Positions 1-8,635 of a stretch of 64,000 nucleotides of DNA are shown here, one piece after another. The stretch comes from Marinomonas sp. CT5. Its GTDB lineage: Bacteria > Pseudomonadota > Gammaproteobacteria > Pseudomonadales > Marinomonadaceae. The stretch covers positions 1 through 64,000 of the forward strand of contig NZ_CP025572.1 of the NCBI RefSeq assembly GCF_018336975.1, read 5' to 3'. Made by a program: the position numbers and the translations under genes. Position 1 is the first letter of the stretch; each line of letters begins with the position of its first letter. Under the pieces are notes generated by a model. The model was not told where the DNA came from and searched no databases. It saw only the letters and a list, made by a program, of their open reading frames with translations.

Positions 1-258
1 TCTTTTGATTGTTTGAGCAGGTGTCTCTTTGGCTTTCGGGGATTTAGACATGGGTAGCCTCACTTTGGTAGACCAATCCATTTTGCCGTGTTTTCGAAGC
101 CAAGTCAGCACCGTTGATCGCCCTTGGATTCCATAGATTTTTTGAGCTTGCTTATAAGTCATGTCGCCTTTTTCGACGGCCATCACTATCTGTAATTTAA
201 AGCCCATTGTGTAGTCACGTTGAGTACGCTTGCGCTTGGTATTACTTGATGTCCCCAT
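1..258 (-). CDS. IS3-family transposase OrfA, HTH subunit (partial, 3' end outside window)
   Basis: This is the N-terminal 86 codons of a helix-turn-helix protein of the type encoded by the first frame of IS3 elements, which binds the IS ends. The start is ATG at 258, preceded by AGGAGA at 270-265. The protein begins MGTSSNTKRKRTQRDY, a basic N-terminus. It continues with an HTH containing KGDMTYKQAQKIYGI followed by STVLTWLRKHGKMDW, which is the usual OrfA pattern. The frame remains open to position 1. Normally OrfB (DDE catalytic part) would follow by -1 frameshifting to the left, outside the window. It looks intact as far as it can be seen. Confidence 0.8.
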   Translation of the reverse strand, partial: MGTSSNTKRKRTQRDYTMGFKLQIVMAVEKGDMTYKQAQKIYGIQGRSTVLTWLRKHGKMDWSTKVRLPMSKSPKAKETPAQTIKR

Positions 259-298
259 AATAGGTCTCCTAGGTGTAAACCTATTTCAGGACGGGACA
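1..298 (-). mobile_element. IS3-family insertion sequence, one end (rest lies outside the window)
   Basis: The element reads leftward and leaves the window at position 1. Its outer end is placed at 298, where the minus strand begins TGTCCCGTCCTGAAATAGG. It starts with the TG dinucleotide usual for IS3-family ends and stands just upstream of a transposase orfA. Only the 5' part of orfA is visible, so the second terminal repeat, orfB and the target-site duplication cannot be checked. The assignment to IS3 comes from the HTH protein and the end layout; the exact IS name is not known. Confidence 0.7.
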
Positions 299-302
299 CT
301 GG

Positions 303-345
303 AAAGCCCGCTTATTTTCCCCTTAAGCAAGTGGGCTTTTATTTG
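303..345 (+). terminator. Rho-independent terminator next to the IS end
   Basis: AAAGCCCGCTT (303-313) pairs with AAGTGGGCTTT (329-339), including one G-U, and is followed by TTTATTT. It lies 5 bp outside the IS terminus. It therefore probably served a plus-strand gene to the left that the IS has separated from it or lies beside. Confidence 0.55.
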
Positions 346-461
346 TGTAGACTTTTTCTCATCGATTTTCGTTACAATGGGAAAATTGCTATCCGTATTG
401 GTTGCTACGAGTTTTATCAGTAAATACTTAGCAGCTGAGCTTTCAGACTAGGGGACTCTGG

Positions 462-1133
462 GTGATAAAGAAAAGATCTGTGGTACGTCAAAGCTTGCCA
501 GATGTGATCGTTGCAGACTTACGTCAACGTATTTTGTCTGGTGATCTTGCCGAAGGCGAACTCATTCGTCAGGAGCTATTAGCAGAAGAATACGATGTGT
601 CCCGTATGCCGATACGCGAGGCACTCAAACGTCTGGATGCAGAAGGGCTGGTGGTGTTTACCAACAACCGTGGGGCGACGGTAACCAAACATAGCTTAGA
701 AGAGATCGCCGAAATCTTTGATGTGCGCATGATGCTGGAAGTGGATTTGTTTACTCGTGCCATTCCCTTGATGCAAGACGAACATTTTGAGCAGTGTGAA
801 GCCCTTCTTAAGGAGATGGAATTCTCTTACCAAAGTGGCGATGTCGCGGCTTGGGGGCCATTAAACGCTCGGTTTCATGGTGCACTGTATGCGGCATCAG
901 ATAGGAAACTAACCAGCCAACTCCTTGAGCGCGCCAGCTTACAATCCAACCGCTATGTGAGCATGCATATCGATCAATTGAAGAAGTCGGAATCGGCTCA
1001 TCAAGATCACAGTCAATTATTACAACTCGCGCGGCAGCGACAGGTCGAAGCCGCCGCTGAGCAACTCCGAGCCCATATTGAAAATACCAAGCTGCAAGTT
1101 CTTGAACACATCGCCGTGTTTCGTGGTGAGTAA
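462..1133 (+). CDS. GntR family regulator, FCD (FadR C-terminal) type
   Basis: A 223-residue DNA-binding repressor or activator, probably ligand-controlled by a small organic acid or amino acid. Residues about 8-70 form a winged helix (VSRMPIREALKRLDAEGLVV is the recognition region). Residues about 80-215 are an all-helical FCD domain with the expected metal/ligand His residues (NARFHGALY and later LRAHIENTK). The start is taken as GTG at 462 with AGGGG about 8 nt upstream; no ATG fits. It is convergent with the FAD oxidase operon. Its natural target could be the hydroxyproline operon, whose promoter carries a GntR-like palindrome (8636-8651), but this link is inference. Confidence 0.85.
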   Translation: MIKKRSVVRQSLPDVIVADLRQRILSGDLAEGELIRQELLAEEYDVSRMPIREALKRLDAEGLVVFTNNRGATVTKHSLEEIAEIFDVRMMLEVDLFTRAIPLMQDEHFEQCEALLKEMEFSYQSGDVAAWGPLNARFHGALYAASDRKLTSQLLERASLQSNRYVSMHIDQLKKSESAHQDHSQLLQLARQRQVEAAAEQLRAHIENTKLQVLEHIAVFRGE

Positions 1134-1148
1134 TTGAGAGTATCTTTT

Positions 1149-2411
1149 TTAAGACTCTAAAGAATCCATAATACGATAGTACTTTATAGCGATGGATGCA
1201 TAAGCGGGATGAAGCTTATGAAGTATAAATGGCTTTATTGGTACGATCGACATAGGTAAGGTGGTATTTTTGCTAATATATTGCGCCAGCGCTTCACCTA
1301 AACGTGTTGTTAAAGCCACTCCTCGACCATTAAAGCCAATAGCACTAAGGCTGGTATCAGTAAGCTTATGGATGTGGGGTAAGTGATCTGCTGTCATGGC
1401 AACACGTCCATACCAATGGTGAGTGCAAGTTATTCCATCCAGTTGTGGGAATATTTTACTTATTTCGTTATGAAGCTCTGAGAAGTCGGCGGTAGTATTT
1501 GGTTCTCGGAAGCTTCCACGTCCTCCTATCATCAAACGATTATCTGGACTAAGGCGGAAGTAATTTCCTATTCTTCGGGTATCAGAGGAAGCCACTTTAG
1601 TGGGGAGGACGTTAGTTAGTTGCTCTTGTGTCAGTTGGCTGGTGGCAACTTGAAAGCTGTGTGCTGGTATAATGCTTCGCTTTAAGTCAGGCTGAAGCTC
1701 ATCTGTGTAAGCGTTACAACACAACACAACATAATCTGCGTTTAGCCGTGTACCGTCTGCTAATTCTAATCGGTTTGGTGAAGTTTTATGCCATTTTACC
1801 ACTTCTGCTTGAGTGATAATTTTTGCGCCCGATTGTTGTGCTGCACATGCTAGCGATTTCACATAGTTCAAAGGATGAAGGGTGCCGCCACGAGGATCTT
1901 GCCATCCACCACAAAAATACTCAGTACCAAGTCGTTTTGACATTTCACTTGCATCTAAAAGTTCAGCTTTTACGCCTCTCTTTGACCATTGCTCAGTACG
2001 TTTAGCGAGCATATCTAAATGCTTCGTTTTACAGGTGGATTGCACCCACCCTTTTTGCTCTGCCTGACAATCTAATTTTAATGATTGAATAAGCTGAAAA
2101 GTAAAATCAGCCGCTTCACCAACTAATTTAGTTGTTTCTTCACCGTACATGGTATCTAAAACATTTGGATCGTACTTTAATCCAGGAATTACTTGCCCAC
2201 CGTTACGGCCACTACCACCAAAACCAATCTCATGTTTTTCCAATAGTGTTGTGCTTATCCCCATACGGGAAAGATGGTAAGCCGTAGAAACACCAAGAAT
2301 CCCCCCCCCAATTACGACAACTGAGGAAGAGGAAGAAGGTTCTAACGAATCGGGTTCGAATACTACTTTGTTCGTGTCATCCCAGAGTGAGTGATACAAC
2401 TTATTACTCAT
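1149..2411 (-). CDS. FAD-dependent amine/amino-acid oxidase, PuuB-like (DAO family)
   Basis: A 420-residue flavoprotein of the D-amino-acid-oxidase fold. The ADP-binding motif VVVIGGGILGVSTAYHLS lies at about residues 31-48, followed by GFGGSGRNGGQV, the pattern seen in gamma-glutamylputrescine oxidase (PuuB) and relatives. The C-terminal FAD motif is GFNGRGVALTT. Family members oxidise an amine, releasing aldehyde, ammonia and H2O2. The gene is last in a four-gene operon with an amino-acid ABC importer, 9 nt after the ATPase gene, so it likely oxidises the imported compound. The nearby PuuR-like regulator supports a polyamine-like substrate. No PuuA, PuuC or PuuD is present, so the full Puu pathway is not shown here. 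Confidence 0.8.
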   Translation of the reverse strand: MSNKLYHSLWDDTNKVVFEPDSLEPSSSSSVVVIGGGILGVSTAYHLSRMGISTTLLEKHEIGFGGSGRNGGQVIPGLKYDPNVLDTMYGEETTKLVGEAADFTFQLIQSLKLDCQAEQKGWVQSTCKTKHLDMLAKRTEQWSKRGVKAELLDASEMSKRLGTEYFCGGWQDPRGGTLHPLNYVKSLACAAQQSGAKIITQAEVVKWHKTSPNRLELADGTRLNADYVVLCCNAYTDELQPDLKRSIIPAHSFQVATSQLTQEQLTNVLPTKVASSDTRRIGNYFRLSPDNRLMIGGRGSFREPNTTADFSELHNEISKIFPQLDGITCTHHWYGRVAMTADHLPHIHKLTDTSLSAIGFNGRGVALTTRLGEALAQYISKNTTLPMSIVPIKPFILHKLHPAYASIAIKYYRIMDSLES

Positions 2412-2420
2412 AATATGGCC

Positions 2421-3152
2421 TTATATTGGATGCGTTACGCGACGGAGAAAATCTTGCGTTCTAGGATGAGTTGGCGAGGTAAGAATTTCGTTTGATGGGC
2501 CCTCTTCCAAAATCGATCCAGCATCTAAAAACAACACTCTATCAGCGACTTCGCGAGCAAAGTCGATTTCGTGTGTCACTATAATCATGGTCATGTGTTC
2601 TTCCGCTAAACTTCTCATAACCTGTAAGACTTCGCCGACCATTTCAGGGTCTAGGGCCGAGGTCGGTTCATCAAATAAAATAGCGTCAGGACGCATTGCT
2701 AGAGCACGTGCAATCGCAACGCGTTGCTGTTGCCCGCCAGATAATGATGACGGATAGAAATCCATTTTTTCTTTTAGCCCAACTCTTGTAAGTAAGGCTT
2801 TAGCTCGTTCTCGAACTTCTTTTGAGTCTTCGCGTAGTACATGGACGGGTCCCTCCATGACATTTTCTAATGCGGTGCGATTAGGAAACAAGTTAAAGCG
2901 TTGGAACACCATGGAGACTTTTGTTCGAATAGAATGAATTTGTTTCGAATTTGCATCAACGACGCTGTTATCAACAAGAATATCGCCCTTCTGATATTCC
3001 TCTAGACCATTTACACAGCGTAGCATCGTAGATTTTCCCGATCCCGAGGGACCAATTAAGCAAACCACTTCACCTTTTTTAATTTCTGCATTAATCCCTT
3101 TTAGTACTTCATTTCGGCCATAAGATTTATGCATATTAATAAATTGGATCAT
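2421..3152 (-). CDS. Polar amino-acid ABC transporter, ATP-binding subunit
   Basis: A 243-residue cytoplasmic ATPase that drives uptake through the adjacent permease. Visible motifs are Walker [10 protein letters not shown], signature [15 protein letters not shown], Walker [12 protein letters not shown] and switch His in VTHE, all as in GlnQ/HisP. The start is set at ATG 3152 ([12 protein letters not shown]) because it overlaps the permease stop in an ATGA junction, a typical translational-coupling arrangement. The frame is open upstream by 21 more codons, but those lie inside the permease gene and do not resemble the family. It belongs to the operon running from 4595 down to 1149. Confidence 0.92.
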   Translation of the reverse strand: MIQFINMHKSYGRNEVLKGINAEIKKGEVVCLIGPSGSGKSTMLRCVNGLEEYQKGDILVDNSVVDANSKQIHSIRTKVSMVFQRFNLFPNRTALENVMEGPVHVLREDSKEVRERAKALLTRVGLKEKMDFYPSSLSGGQQQRVAIARALAMRPDAILFDEPTSALDPEMVGEVLQVMRSLAEEHMTMIIVTHEIDFAREVADRVLFLDAGSILEEGPSNEILTSPTHPRTQDFLRRVTHPI

Positions 3153-3817
3153 TGAGACGCTCCCACTCGTTTTTCGACTCGGCCCATTACTAAATTGAGC
3201 GGAATTGTTAGACACAAATAAAGTAACGCCACTAGAGTAAATACGGTTAAGTTGTCAAAAGTTGTAGAAGATAGCATCTTGCCTTGCATCGTTAGTTCAG
3301 CAACAGAAATAACTGAAACTTGAGAAGAGTCTTTAAGCAACATCACTAGATTATTTGCATAAGGCGGAACGACGATTTTAAAGGCTTGAGGTAATACAAC
3401 GCGTCTCATCAATAAAGGTCGCTTCATACCCAGTGATTTACCCGCTTCAATCTGGCCTTTATCAACACCGTTGATTCCCGCTCGGAACGTTTCACCAATA
3501 TAACAAGAGTAAGTAATTGCTAGTCCAATTACGCCTGCCTGAAAGGCAGAAAGATCAATGCCTATTTCTGGCATTACAAAATAAAGATAAAACAAGACAA
3601 CCAGAATGGGGATGCCTCGGATAAACTCGACAAATACCTTTGTTGGCGTGGCCAGAATAGAGATCCCAGAGGTTCTCAGCAAGGCCCATAGTAATCCCAG
3701 AAAGGTAGCTAAAACTAAGGAAAGCAAAGTAACAGATACTGTTAGCCAAAGGCCGTTTGTCAGAATCGGTAAGTATTCCTGAGACCGTAAAATGAAATCA
3801 TACATAAACGAATACAC
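3149..3817 (-). CDS. Polar amino-acid ABC transporter, permease subunit (HisM/GlnP type)
   Basis: A 222-residue inner-membrane permease. About five hydrophobic segments are seen, and the EAA loop reads [22 protein letters not shown], which contacts the ATPase. The N-terminal signature [21 protein letters not shown] is typical of the His/Glu/Gln/Arg/opine permease family. Only one permease gene is present, so the transporter probably uses a homodimer. The stop overlaps the ATPase start by 4 nt, and the binding-protein gene lies 37 nt upstream. Confidence 0.92.
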   Translation of the reverse strand: MYSFMYDFILRSQEYLPILTNGLWLTVSVTLLSLVLATFLGLLWALLRTSGISILATPTKVFVEFIRGIPILVVLFYLYFVMPEIGIDLSAFQAGVIGLAITYSCYIGETFRAGINGVDKGQIEAGKSLGMKRPLLMRRVVLPQAFKIVVPPYANNLVMLLKDSSQVSVISVAELTMQGKMLSSTTFDNLTVFTLVALLYLCLTIPLNLVMGRVEKRVGASQ

Positions 3818-3854
3818 CTAAACAAAAGGGGCGCACGGCCCCTGTGAACAAACT

Positions 3855-4595
3855 TTAAAGCCCGTATTTAGTAAAAATCGCATCTAACTTACCGTTTTTC
3901 TTCAATTTTTCGATGGCAATGTTTACTTTTTCCAGTAGTTTGGGGTTGCCCTTTGAGACCGCCAAGGCAACGTTATTGACTTTAATTGCCTTATAGTCTT
4001 TTACAAGTTTTACTCCTAGACGTGGATTTTTTGATACCTGAAATCCAATAACTGGCGCATCGCCTAAGCCCGCTTTAATACGGCCTAACTTAATGTCACG
4101 CATAATATCGGATAGAGAGTCATACAGCTTAATTTCACTAAAGCCTCCGTGTTTTTCTAGAAGAGTAGGGAAAACAGTTCCGATTTGAGCGCCGACTTTT
4201 TGTCCTTTCAAATCGTCTAATGATTTTGTCTCATCATCGTCAGCAGCCACAAAAAGGCCATCGCCATAGGAATAAACAATATCAGTGAAGTTCACGACTT
4301 TTTGGCGTTCTGCAGTGGCGAACATACCTGCGGAAATTAAATCAATCTTTCCCGTTTCAAGAGAAGGTATTAATGCGGAGAATGAGGTGATTTTGAATTG
4401 TGCTTCATCTCCCATAGAGGTAATGATTGCGTTAGCAAGGTCTACCATGGCTCCTGCAGGCTTTTGTGTTTTCATATCTAGATAAGTAAAAGGTATGCCT
4501 GTTGTTGTAATACCGACATCAATTGTGTCTGCTATAACAAGTGATGACATCGATAGTCCAAGAATTGCTGATAATATTAATTTTTTCATGCTCAT
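3855..4595 (-). CDS. Amino-acid ABC transporter, periplasmic substrate-binding protein
   Basis: A 246-residue family-3 solute-binding protein. Residues 1-22 are a Sec signal peptide (MSMKKLILSAILGLSMSSLVIA, first ~20 shown in part; cleavage near VIA-DT). The mature part begins with the IDVGITTTGIPFTYLD strand seen in this family. The start at 4595 follows AGGAAA with 6 nt spacing; a second Met two codons on is less well placed. It is first in the operon with permease, ATPase and PuuB-like oxidase and is driven by the promoter at 4668-4696. The ligand is unknown; a polyamine conjugate or amino acid fits the neighbours. Confidence 0.9.
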   Translation of the reverse strand: MSMKKLILSAILGLSMSSLVIADTIDVGITTTGIPFTYLDMKTQKPAGAMVDLANAIITSMGDEAQFKITSFSALIPSLETGKIDLISAGMFATAERQKVVNFTDIVYSYGDGLFVAADDDETKSLDDLKGQKVGAQIGTVFPTLLEKHGGFSEIKLYDSLSDIMRDIKLGRIKAGLGDAPVIGFQVSKNPRLGVKLVKDYKAIKVNNVALAVSKGNPKLLEKVNIAIEKLKKNGKLDAIFTKYGL

Positions 4596-4661
4596 GAAAC
4601 GTTTCCTTTTATGTGGCGTTTTTATTTGATTTTATGAAAAATTTATTAATTTTTTATCTTG

Positions 4662-4696
4662 TTTTTCAATATAATGAAAAAATGAGCATTTCTCAA
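4662..4696 (-). promoter_or_regulatory. Sigma-70 promoter with overlapping PuuR-like operator for the ABC/oxidase operon
   Basis: On the minus strand TTGAGA (4696-4691) and TATATT (4673-4668) are 17 bp apart. A perfect 7+7 palindrome, TTTTTCA-N6-TGAAAAA (4662-4681), covers the -10 box. Its right half, CAATATAATGAAAAA, resembles the E. coli PuuR operator as I remember it (AAAATATAATGAACA). A repressor here would block RNA polymerase directly. Binding by the 4725 regulator is inferred. Confidence 0.6.
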
Positions 4697-4715
4697 TCTA
4701 GATATCTTTTTTTTT

Positions 4716-4729
4716 TTCATTAAAATGAA
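4716..4729. promoter_or_regulatory. Second palindrome at the regulator start, likely auto-operator
   Basis: TTCATTAAAATGAA is a perfect 6+2+6 palindrome that shares the TTTCA...TGAA halves of the 4662-4681 site. It overlaps the first ATG (4725) of the XRE-cupin gene. A binding site here favours translation starting at the later ATG (4773), or else autorepression over the start codon. Confidence 0.4.
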
Positions 4730-5369
4730 TAAGAATGATAAATATCCCTTTGTAGGTGAACTGGAAACATCCAATATGAAAAATCCGCCATCAATTCCCC
4801 ATCGGTCTGAAGTTGTATGTGAAGACTCGTTTCTAGGACAACAGCTTAGAAGTGCTCGTATCGGTAAGGGGTTATCTCTCAAGGACGCATCAGAGATGGC
4901 TGGTATCTCGCTTGGGCAGTTGAGTCAAATTGAGCGAGGCTTATCTTCACCTTCTGTGAGAGCATTACGAGAACTCTGCAAAATTCTTGAGAAAGAGATG
5001 CATGAGCTATTTTCTGATTCACCTGTGGAACCTGGTCGAATCATCCGAGTGAATGAGCGTAAGAGCTTAAACTTCGGTGATCGAGGTATGGTGAAACAGT
5101 TTATGACCTCAGAGCAATCAAGCAATCTACAAATGATGGAAGTTATTTTACAACCGGACGGCGGGACTGGCGCTGAGCCTTATACTCACCAAGGTGAGGA
5201 GTGCGGTGTTGTTATTCAAGGTCGTATAGAGATTGTCGTTGATGGTGAGCAGCACTTGTTAGGAGAAGGAGATTCTTTCTATTTTAAAAGTACATTACCG
5301 CATATGTTTCGAAATGTAGGATATGGGAAGGCGAAAATCATTTGGGTCACAACACCTGCGGTATGGTAA
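4725..5369 (+). CDS. XRE-family regulator with C-terminal cupin domain (PuuR-like)
   Basis: A 214-residue repressor-type protein. The HTH lies around residues 33-85 (LRSARIGKGLSLKDASEMAG, then SLGQLSQIERGLSSPSVRAL), and a cupin sensor domain around 140-214 (HQGEECGVVIQGRIEIVVDG, then FRNVGYGKAKIIWVTTP). This two-domain layout is that of E. coli PuuR and of regulators of amine or amino-acid catabolism. It is divergent from the ABC/PuuB-like operon, with palindromes in between, so it probably controls that operon and itself. The first ATG has no clear ribosome site; ATG 4773 (MKNPPSIPHR) has GGAAA 8 nt upstream and may be the true start. Confidence 0.85.
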   Translation: MNKNDKYPFVGELETSNMKNPPSIPHRSEVVCEDSFLGQQLRSARIGKGLSLKDASEMAGISLGQLSQIERGLSSPSVRALRELCKILEKEMHELFSDSPVEPGRIIRVNERKSLNFGDRGMVKQFMTSEQSSNLQMMEVILQPDGGTGAEPYTHQGEECGVVIQGRIEIVVDGEQHLLGEGDSFYFKSTLPHMFRNVGYGKAKIIWVTTPAVW

Positions 5370-5417
5370 TGACAAGATGCTCATTCTTTTGAAACACCAA
5401 CCAGTTAGGTATTTATC

Positions 5418-6683
5418 TTAAAACCGAGTCGCTGAAAATGGCGTAAGGTCAATGCCTGGTGTTTGATCATTCGCAAGTGACGCCACCAATTCGGCGGTTC
5501 CTGCGGATTGAGTTAAGCCTAAATGACCATGTCCGAAAGCATAAATGACTCGCTTAGAGCGGCTGGAATAACTGATTACCGGAAGGCTGTCTGGCATAGA
5601 TGGACGGAACCCCATCCATTGTTTTCCACCAGCCGTGTTAAGACCAGGTAAGAAACTAGCGGCTTTGTTAAGCAAGACTTCAGCACGTTGATAGTTGGGC
5701 GGTAAATTCAATCCACCCAACTCAACGGCTCCTCCTATACGCACCCCGTTACCTACTTTTGTGACCACAAAGCCATGATTACTAAAGGTTATATGGGTTT
5801 TTAAGTGGAATGGACCCGCTGGTAAAGTGGTGTTGTATCCTCGCTCTGTATCCAAAGGTAAACTGTCACCAACCGATTTGGCTAATTTTTTTGACCAAGC
5901 CCCCGCCGCAAGCACCACTTGATTCGCTTCATAATCAACGGCATCGCTTTTTAAATGTACCGAGTCGTTTTTGAGCTCTAAAGCATGAATCGATGCGATG
6001 GCGATTTTACCACCGCGCTTTTCGAATTCATTGGCGAGGTGTTGTGTCCATTCGGCAGGGTCACAAACGTTTTTCCACTCAGGCGTGTAGGCGGCATGGG
6101 TAAATCGAGGGTCGATACCTGGCTGAATCTTGGCAATGGCTTCTGGGGTGAGTAGAAACTCATAGAGCACACCATGTTGTTGGCGTGTTTGCCAACTGGC
6201 CAGACTGGCATTAAATTCATCTCTTCCTTCGTAAAGTTGTAACTGCCCTTCTCGACGGATCATAGCTTCACCATCAACCGCATCTATTTGACGTTCCAGT
6301 GCGGCTTTCGACAATGTCATCAAACTGGCTTGTGCCGCCAATGCGGCTTGGTATTTGTCTTCCCAACTGGCACGCCAGAAACGCAACAGCCAAGGGAGGA
6401 TTTTCAGCGCGTACTTAGGGCGTAATGACAATGGGCCAAGTGGGTCAATCAACCAATTTGGCGCTTTGCGCATAATGCCCGGTGTTGCCAGCGGAATCAC
6501 ATCGGCAAAGGCAAAGGCTCCGGCATTGCCTGACGAGGTTTCGGCGGCCACACCTTTTTTGTCTAAAACGAGGACTTGCCGACCTTCTGATTGGAGCTTC
6601 AACGCAATGCTAATGCCGATGATCCCGGCACCAATGATAATTACATCCTGAGTGTTTGGGCTGTCCATTCTAGCTTCATCCAT
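5418..6683 (-). CDS. FAD-dependent D-amino-acid dehydrogenase (likely cis-4-hydroxy-D-proline dehydrogenase)
   Basis: A 421-residue DadA-type flavoprotein. The FAD motif DVIIIGAGIIGISIALKL is at about residues 14-31, followed by AAETSSGNAGAFAFADVIP, the loop typical of DadA. The C-terminal GHGHLGLTQSAG motif closes the FAD site. In the hydroxyproline pathway this family oxidises cis-4-hydroxy-D-proline to 1-pyrroline-4-hydroxy-2-carboxylate, passing electrons to the respiratory chain. It is third in the operon after the deaminase and epimerase, overlapping the epimerase stop by 8 nt. ATG 6668 is an alternative start. A general D-amino-acid dehydrogenase role cannot be ruled out, but the neighbours argue for hydroxyproline. 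Confidence 0.82.
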   Translation of the reverse strand: MDEARMDSPNTQDVIIIGAGIIGISIALKLQSEGRQVLVLDKKGVAAETSSGNAGAFAFADVIPLATPGIMRKAPNWLIDPLGPLSLRPKYALKILPWLLRFWRASWEDKYQAALAAQASLMTLSKAALERQIDAVDGEAMIRREGQLQLYEGRDEFNASLASWQTRQQHGVLYEFLLTPEAIAKIQPGIDPRFTHAAYTPEWKNVCDPAEWTQHLANEFEKRGGKIAIASIHALELKNDSVHLKSDAVDYEANQVVLAAGAWSKKLAKSVGDSLPLDTERGYNTTLPAGPFHLKTHITFSNHGFVVTKVGNGVRIGGAVELGGLNLPPNYQRAEVLLNKAASFLPGLNTAGGKQWMGFRPSMPDSLPVISYSSRSKRVIYAFGHGHLGLTQSAGTAELVASLANDQTPGIDLTPFSATRF

Positions 6684-7614
6684 GTAAGTTTATGCCATGC
6701 TTCAATGGATCGTTGGGGTTCAGGATTAATCTGGCTTCTTTGGTGATAAAGGCTTGTCCGGTAATGCTTGGGATAATGCTATCTGGGGTGGCGGCCTGAT
6801 AGCTCAAACGATAGCGGCTGCCAATGGTACTTTCCTGAATGATTTCTTCGCCCGGTGCCAGACGCTTGTCCGCTGCAAGGCAAGCTAGGCGTGCTGAGCT
6901 TCCTGTTCCGCAAGGCGAGCGATCGTAAGCGTTGTCAGGGCACAAAACAAAGTTACGGCTGTGACCATCTTGCATCAATGGCGGTCCATACAAAATAACA
7001 TGATCAATGATGCCACCCTCTGTACCTGTTAAGTTGTTGGCCTCAATGACGTTGCGTATCTTGATGGCGACGTCGGTCAGATTGCGGATATTACTAGGAA
7101 CCACAGGAACAGGGCTTTGATCGACGATAAAGAACCAATTTCCGCCATAAGCAATATCGCCAGAAACTGTACCTATTCCATCAACATCTAACGTCACATC
7201 TTTCTGCAAACGATGACTGGCCACGTTTTTTACGGTCACCGTATTGGCATCAGACAAGGTGACTTCAACCACGCCAACGGGCGTTTCTATCTTGTGCGTA
7301 CCAATGCCAATTGTCCCCATGTGAGCCAACGTTGCGGCAACACCAATGGTGCCATGACCGCACATACCAATCACCGCCGCCGCATCAAAATAAATCACGC
7401 CAGCCACGCAGGTTGAATCAACCGGTTCAACTAACATCACGCCGACCATGGCTTCTTGGCCGTATGGCTCAGATACCACAGAGCGATAAAAATCCCGATG
7501 TTCGGTGGCTAAAATCTTTGCCCGCTCGGCGAGGGAGCCAGAGCCTAAATCTGGCCCACCAGACACAATAACGCGAGTAGGTTCACCTTCCGTATGACTG
7601 TCTATGACTTGCAT
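6676..7614 (-). CDS. 4-hydroxyproline 2-epimerase (proline racemase family)
   Basis: A 312-residue cytoplasmic, cofactor-independent epimerase that interconverts trans-4-hydroxy-L-proline and cis-4-hydroxy-D-proline. Both catalytic cysteines are present: C85 in GMCGHGTIG and C235 in SPCGTGSSA. This separates it from the dehydratase branch, where one Cys is Thr. The start is ATG 7614 (MQVIDSHTEGEPTRV), which gives the usual family N-terminus and length; an upstream TTG at 7644 is in frame but lies deep in the previous gene. It overlaps the deaminase gene by 13 nt. The operon context supports hydroxyproline rather than proline as substrate. Confidence 0.88.
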   Translation of the reverse strand: MQVIDSHTEGEPTRVIVSGGPDLGSGSLAERAKILATEHRDFYRSVVSEPYGQEAMVGVMLVEPVDSTCVAGVIYFDAAAVIGMCGHGTIGVAATLAHMGTIGIGTHKIETPVGVVEVTLSDANTVTVKNVASHRLQKDVTLDVDGIGTVSGDIAYGGNWFFIVDQSPVPVVPSNIRNLTDVAIKIRNVIEANNLTGTEGGIIDHVILYGPPLMQDGHSRNFVLCPDNAYDRSPCGTGSSARLACLAADKRLAPGEEIIQESTIGSRYRLSYQAATPDSIIPSITGQAFITKEARLILNPNDPLKHGINLHG

Positions 7615-8579
7615 GTCTCTATGACTCCACCTTGTTTTGACCAATCCGCGAACCAGTTCTTGAAAAGACGATATTGCTCTTCACAGTAACGACGTTGCGC
7701 AGCGTTTAATTCGTCCGTTTCATTGAAGTGTAATCGATACGCGTCTTCGCCATTTAACACAAGCAAATATTTAAAGAATAGAACCAGTTCCGGACCTTCG
7801 TCAAAACTGGCTAAAACGGCAAAGGCTTCTTCTAATTCTTGGGCGCGAACACGGGCTTCAGCGTTACCTTTTGCCGCTAACTTGCATAAATTGGCAAGCA
7901 ATAAAACCTCTTTTGGTAGCGCCGTACCAATTCCTGTAATCGCACCGACAGCACCACACTTGACGAAGCCATGATAAACCGCGGTATCGACGCCCACCAT
8001 CAGCAAGACATTCTCGTCTTGGGAGGTGATGTTTTCTGCTGCATAGCGCAGGGCTTCTTTACTACCAAACTCTTTGAAGCCCACTAAATTTTTGTGTTCC
8101 GCTCGCAGCGCAAAAAACAAATCCGCACGGGTGGCAAAACCATAGACTGGGCTATTGTAGATAATGGCGGGGATGGAAGGTGCAGCAGAGAGAATCGCCT
8201 TGAAATGATTCTTCTGTGCGGCAATGACGGAACCGCGAGACAACACACGAGGAATCACCATCAGGCCAGCTGCACCGACTTTCTCGGCGTGCGCTGCCAA
8301 CGCCACCGCCGACTTGGTATTAATCGCCCCTGTGCCCACCACCACAGGAATACCCGCTGCGACCAAACGCTCCACGCCTTCCATGCGTTCTGCATCGGTC
8401 AGCAAAGGCCAATCCCCCATGGAACCGCAATAGACCACCGCGGACATTCCCGCCGCCATCATCTCCTTGCCCTTCTTCACCAAGTTATCGAAATCTGGCG
8501 TACGATCGGCCTTACATGGCGTCATCAACGCTGGCATGATGCCATTGAACACACTTACATCAAACACGTCATTGCTCAT
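7602..8579 (-). CDS. DHDPS-family lyase, likely 1-pyrroline-4-hydroxy-2-carboxylate deaminase
   Basis: A 325-residue TIM-barrel enzyme of the DapA/NAL family. The catalytic pair is visible: Y141 in IIYNSPVYG and the Schiff-base lysine K169 in LVGFKEFGS. Members linked to hydroxyproline epimerase deaminate 1-pyrroline-4-hydroxy-2-carboxylate to 2-oxoglutarate semialdehyde. True DapA is about 290 residues, so this longer protein with its operon partners is better read as the deaminase (LhpC-like). The start ATG 8579 has AAGG 8 nt upstream. It is the first gene of the operon. The next enzyme, 2-oxoglutarate-semialdehyde dehydrogenase, is not in the window. Confidence 0.83.
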   Translation of the reverse strand: MSNDVFDVSVFNGIMPALMTPCKADRTPDFDNLVKKGKEMMAAGMSAVVYCGSMGDWPLLTDAERMEGVERLVAAGIPVVVGTGAINTKSAVALAAHAEKVGAAGLMVIPRVLSRGSVIAAQKNHFKAILSAAPSIPAIIYNSPVYGFATRADLFFALRAEHKNLVGFKEFGSKEALRYAAENITSQDENVLLMVGVDTAVYHGFVKCGAVGAITGIGTALPKEVLLLANLCKLAAKGNAEARVRAQELEEAFAVLASFDEGPELVLFFKYLLVLNGEDAYRLHFNETDELNAAQRRYCEEQYRLFKNWFADWSKQGGVIETCKS

Positions 8580-8635
8580 AATTCGCTACCTTTTCAAAGA
8601 AATTGAAGGATTTTAACGACAGAAATTAAAAATGG

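Noticed and set aside
230-451. 73-codon plus-strand frame at the left edge
   Set aside because: It runs across the IS end and the terminator, has no ribosome site and no likeness to any family.
3153-3215. N-terminal extension of the ABC ATPase gene
   Set aside because: The 21 extra codons lie inside the permease gene; the ATGA junction at 3152 gives the normal family start.
8094-8606. 170-codon plus-strand frame over the deaminase gene
   Set aside because: His/Arg-rich mirror of a conserved DHDPS-family gene, running over its start; no family resemblance.
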